The position numbers and the translations under genes were made by a program. Of a stretch of 13,782 bases of DNA, positions 13,065-13,782 are shown in pieces. Every line of letters starts with the position of its first letter. The stretch's first letter is position 1. Source of the DNA: Treponema sp. (GTDB taxonomy: Bacteria > Spirochaetota > Spirochaetia > Treponematales > Breznakiellaceae); NCBI GenBank assembly GCA_031271075.1, contig JAISWN010000051.1, positions 1-13,782 of the forward strand, written 5' to 3'. The notes under the pieces were generated by a model. It did not search any database, was not told where the DNA came from, and saw nothing but the letters and a program-made list of their open reading frames with translations.

Positions 13065-13634
13065 ATGTCTGAAGCCGCGGAAAGGTGGGAAGAAACCTAC
13101 TATACCTACAAGGATTACCTTGAAACAGACGAAGATTACCGGGCCGAGATAGTGGACGGGCAGCTTTACGTCATGACCCCGCCCTCACGGTACCACCAGG
13201 GGATTGGCAGGAATTTGCTGGTAAAACTAGCCCTTTTTCTGGAAGGGAAACCGGCGAAGGTCTATCCCGCCCCCTTCGGGGTCAGGCTTTTTCCGAAAGA
13301 CGATTTCAGCGACGACACCTATTTTGAGCCGGATATCACCGTGATCTGCGACCCCTCCAAACTTGACGACCGGGGCTGTAAGGGCCCGCCGGACATGATT
13401 GTCGAGATCCTGTCCCCCTCGAACCCGCAAAACGATACGCTGGTAAAGTTCCGGAAATATTTGCAGGCCCATGTGCGGGAATACTGGATTGTCGATCCGG
13501 GGGAAAAGACCGTCCATGCCTGTATCCTCGACAATAATCAATACCGGGTCTCCGTATACAACGAAAGCCAAACCGCGCCGGTCTCGGTACTGCCGGGCTG
13601 CGCCATTGAATTAAAGGCCCTTTTCGCGGACTGA
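13065..13634 (+). CDS. Uma2-family (DUF820) putative PD-(D/E)XK endonuclease
   Basis: A 189-residue protein of the Uma2/DUF820 family, predicted to have the restriction-endonuclease-like fold. Family blocks seen in order: YLETDEDYRAEIVDGQLYVM (18-37), HQGIGRNLL (44-52), YFEPDITVI (86-94, Asp90 of the PD motif), MIVEILSPSN (111-120, Glu114), then LVKFRKYLQAHVREYWIVDP (126-145), so the active-site set looks complete. These genes occur in many copies in cyanobacteria and some other lineages and are often thought to move between genomes; their targets are unknown. I chose ATG at 13065 because AAAGGAG lies five bases upstream; an in-frame TTG (13047) precedes that RBS. It follows the transposase remnant and precedes a repeat array, which fits a mobile or accessory position. 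Confidence 0.92.
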   Translation: MSEAAERWEETYYTYKDYLETDEDYRAEIVDGQLYVMTPPSRYHQGIGRNLLVKLALFLEGKPAKVYPAPFGVRLFPKDDFSDDTYFEPDITVICDPSKLDDRGCKGPPDMIVEILSPSNPQNDTLVKFRKYLQAHVREYWIVDPGEKTVHACILDNNQYRVSVYNESQTAPVSVLPGCAIELKALFAD

Positions 13635-13693
13635 TAGGCGGGGTAACACGGTTCTAGTATCCTGGCACGATTAAACTTGCGGATTTGGGCGCA

Positions 13694-13780
13694 TTCCCAC
13701 CTACGGCGGGAACCGGGCTATCCGCTTCAATTCCTCGACCCCCTGTGGGGGGTCTGCGGGATTTCCGCTTCTATCCCTTG
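13694..13780. repeat. Hairpin-plus-repeat array running to the window edge
   Basis: A 23-base unit GGGCTATCCGCTTCAATTCC... (13715-13737) recurs at 13758-13780 with 18 of 23 positions the same, a 43-base period. Each copy is preceded by a hairpin: TTCCCACC/GGCGGGAA (13694-13701 with 13705-13712, one mismatch) and GACCCCC/GGGGGTC (13737-13743 with 13748-13754). Bases 13635-13693 show nothing I can name. The order hairpin-unit-hairpin-unit resembles dispersed intergenic elements rather than a CRISPR, since the spacing between units is itself palindromic. Confidence 0.6.
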
Positions 13781-13782
13781 CG

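Noticed and set aside
13635..13693. tRNA gene downstream of the Uma2 gene
   Set aside because: No cloverleaf or TpsiC arm could be drawn.
13694..13782. CRISPR array
   Set aside because: Only two diverged units are present and the sequence between them is a palindrome, not a unique spacer.

Overview
The window looks like a piece of a spirochete chromosome, most likely a Treponema of the gut or termite-gut type. The best evidence is a full-length FlaA, the sheath protein of periplasmic flagella, whose sequence closely follows the Treponema FlaA proteins I know. Support comes from a radical SAM/SPASM protein of a kind I associate with spirochetes only. Nearly all coding DNA from 386 to 11658 is on the minus strand and GC-rich (by eye around 60%).

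Layout. Bases 2-91 hold the last codons of a plus-strand gene that starts outside the window. Bases 92-385 have no gene but contain hairpins and an imperfect direct repeat. A long minus-strand block then reads from 11658 down to 386: radical SAM/SPASM protein, GT2-like glycosyltransferase, SpsF-like cytidylyltransferase, SpsG/PseG-like protein fused to a zinc-ribbon methyltransferase, ATP-grasp ligase, N-acetylmuramoyl-L-alanine amidase, GerMN-domain protein, flaA, and a (p)ppGpp synthetase with C-terminal TPRs. The first seven overlap or lie within 9 bases of each other and look like one translationally coupled operon. flaA has its own strong sigma70-type promoter and a clear intrinsic terminator. 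The ppGpp synthetase gene follows that terminator behind a leader full of repeats and hairpins.

To the right, the plus strand carries an AT-rich gene for a three-helix membrane protein with TPRs (promoter and RBS visible), a decayed transposase fragment, and a Uma2-family putative endonuclease gene whose -35 box overlaps the end of that fragment. The window ends in a hairpin-plus-repeat array that runs off the edge.

How the genes may work together (inference): the five upstream operon genes have the tool set for making, activating, modifying and transferring an unusual sugar, plausibly a nonulosonic-acid-like one, since an SpsF/PseF-like and an SpsG/PseG-like protein are adjacent. The early sugar-building enzymes are not here. 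Linkage to a peptidoglycan amidase, GerMN and flaA suggests a cell-envelope or flagellar-filament target. This candidate spirochete glycan-modification operon is the most interesting content of the window.
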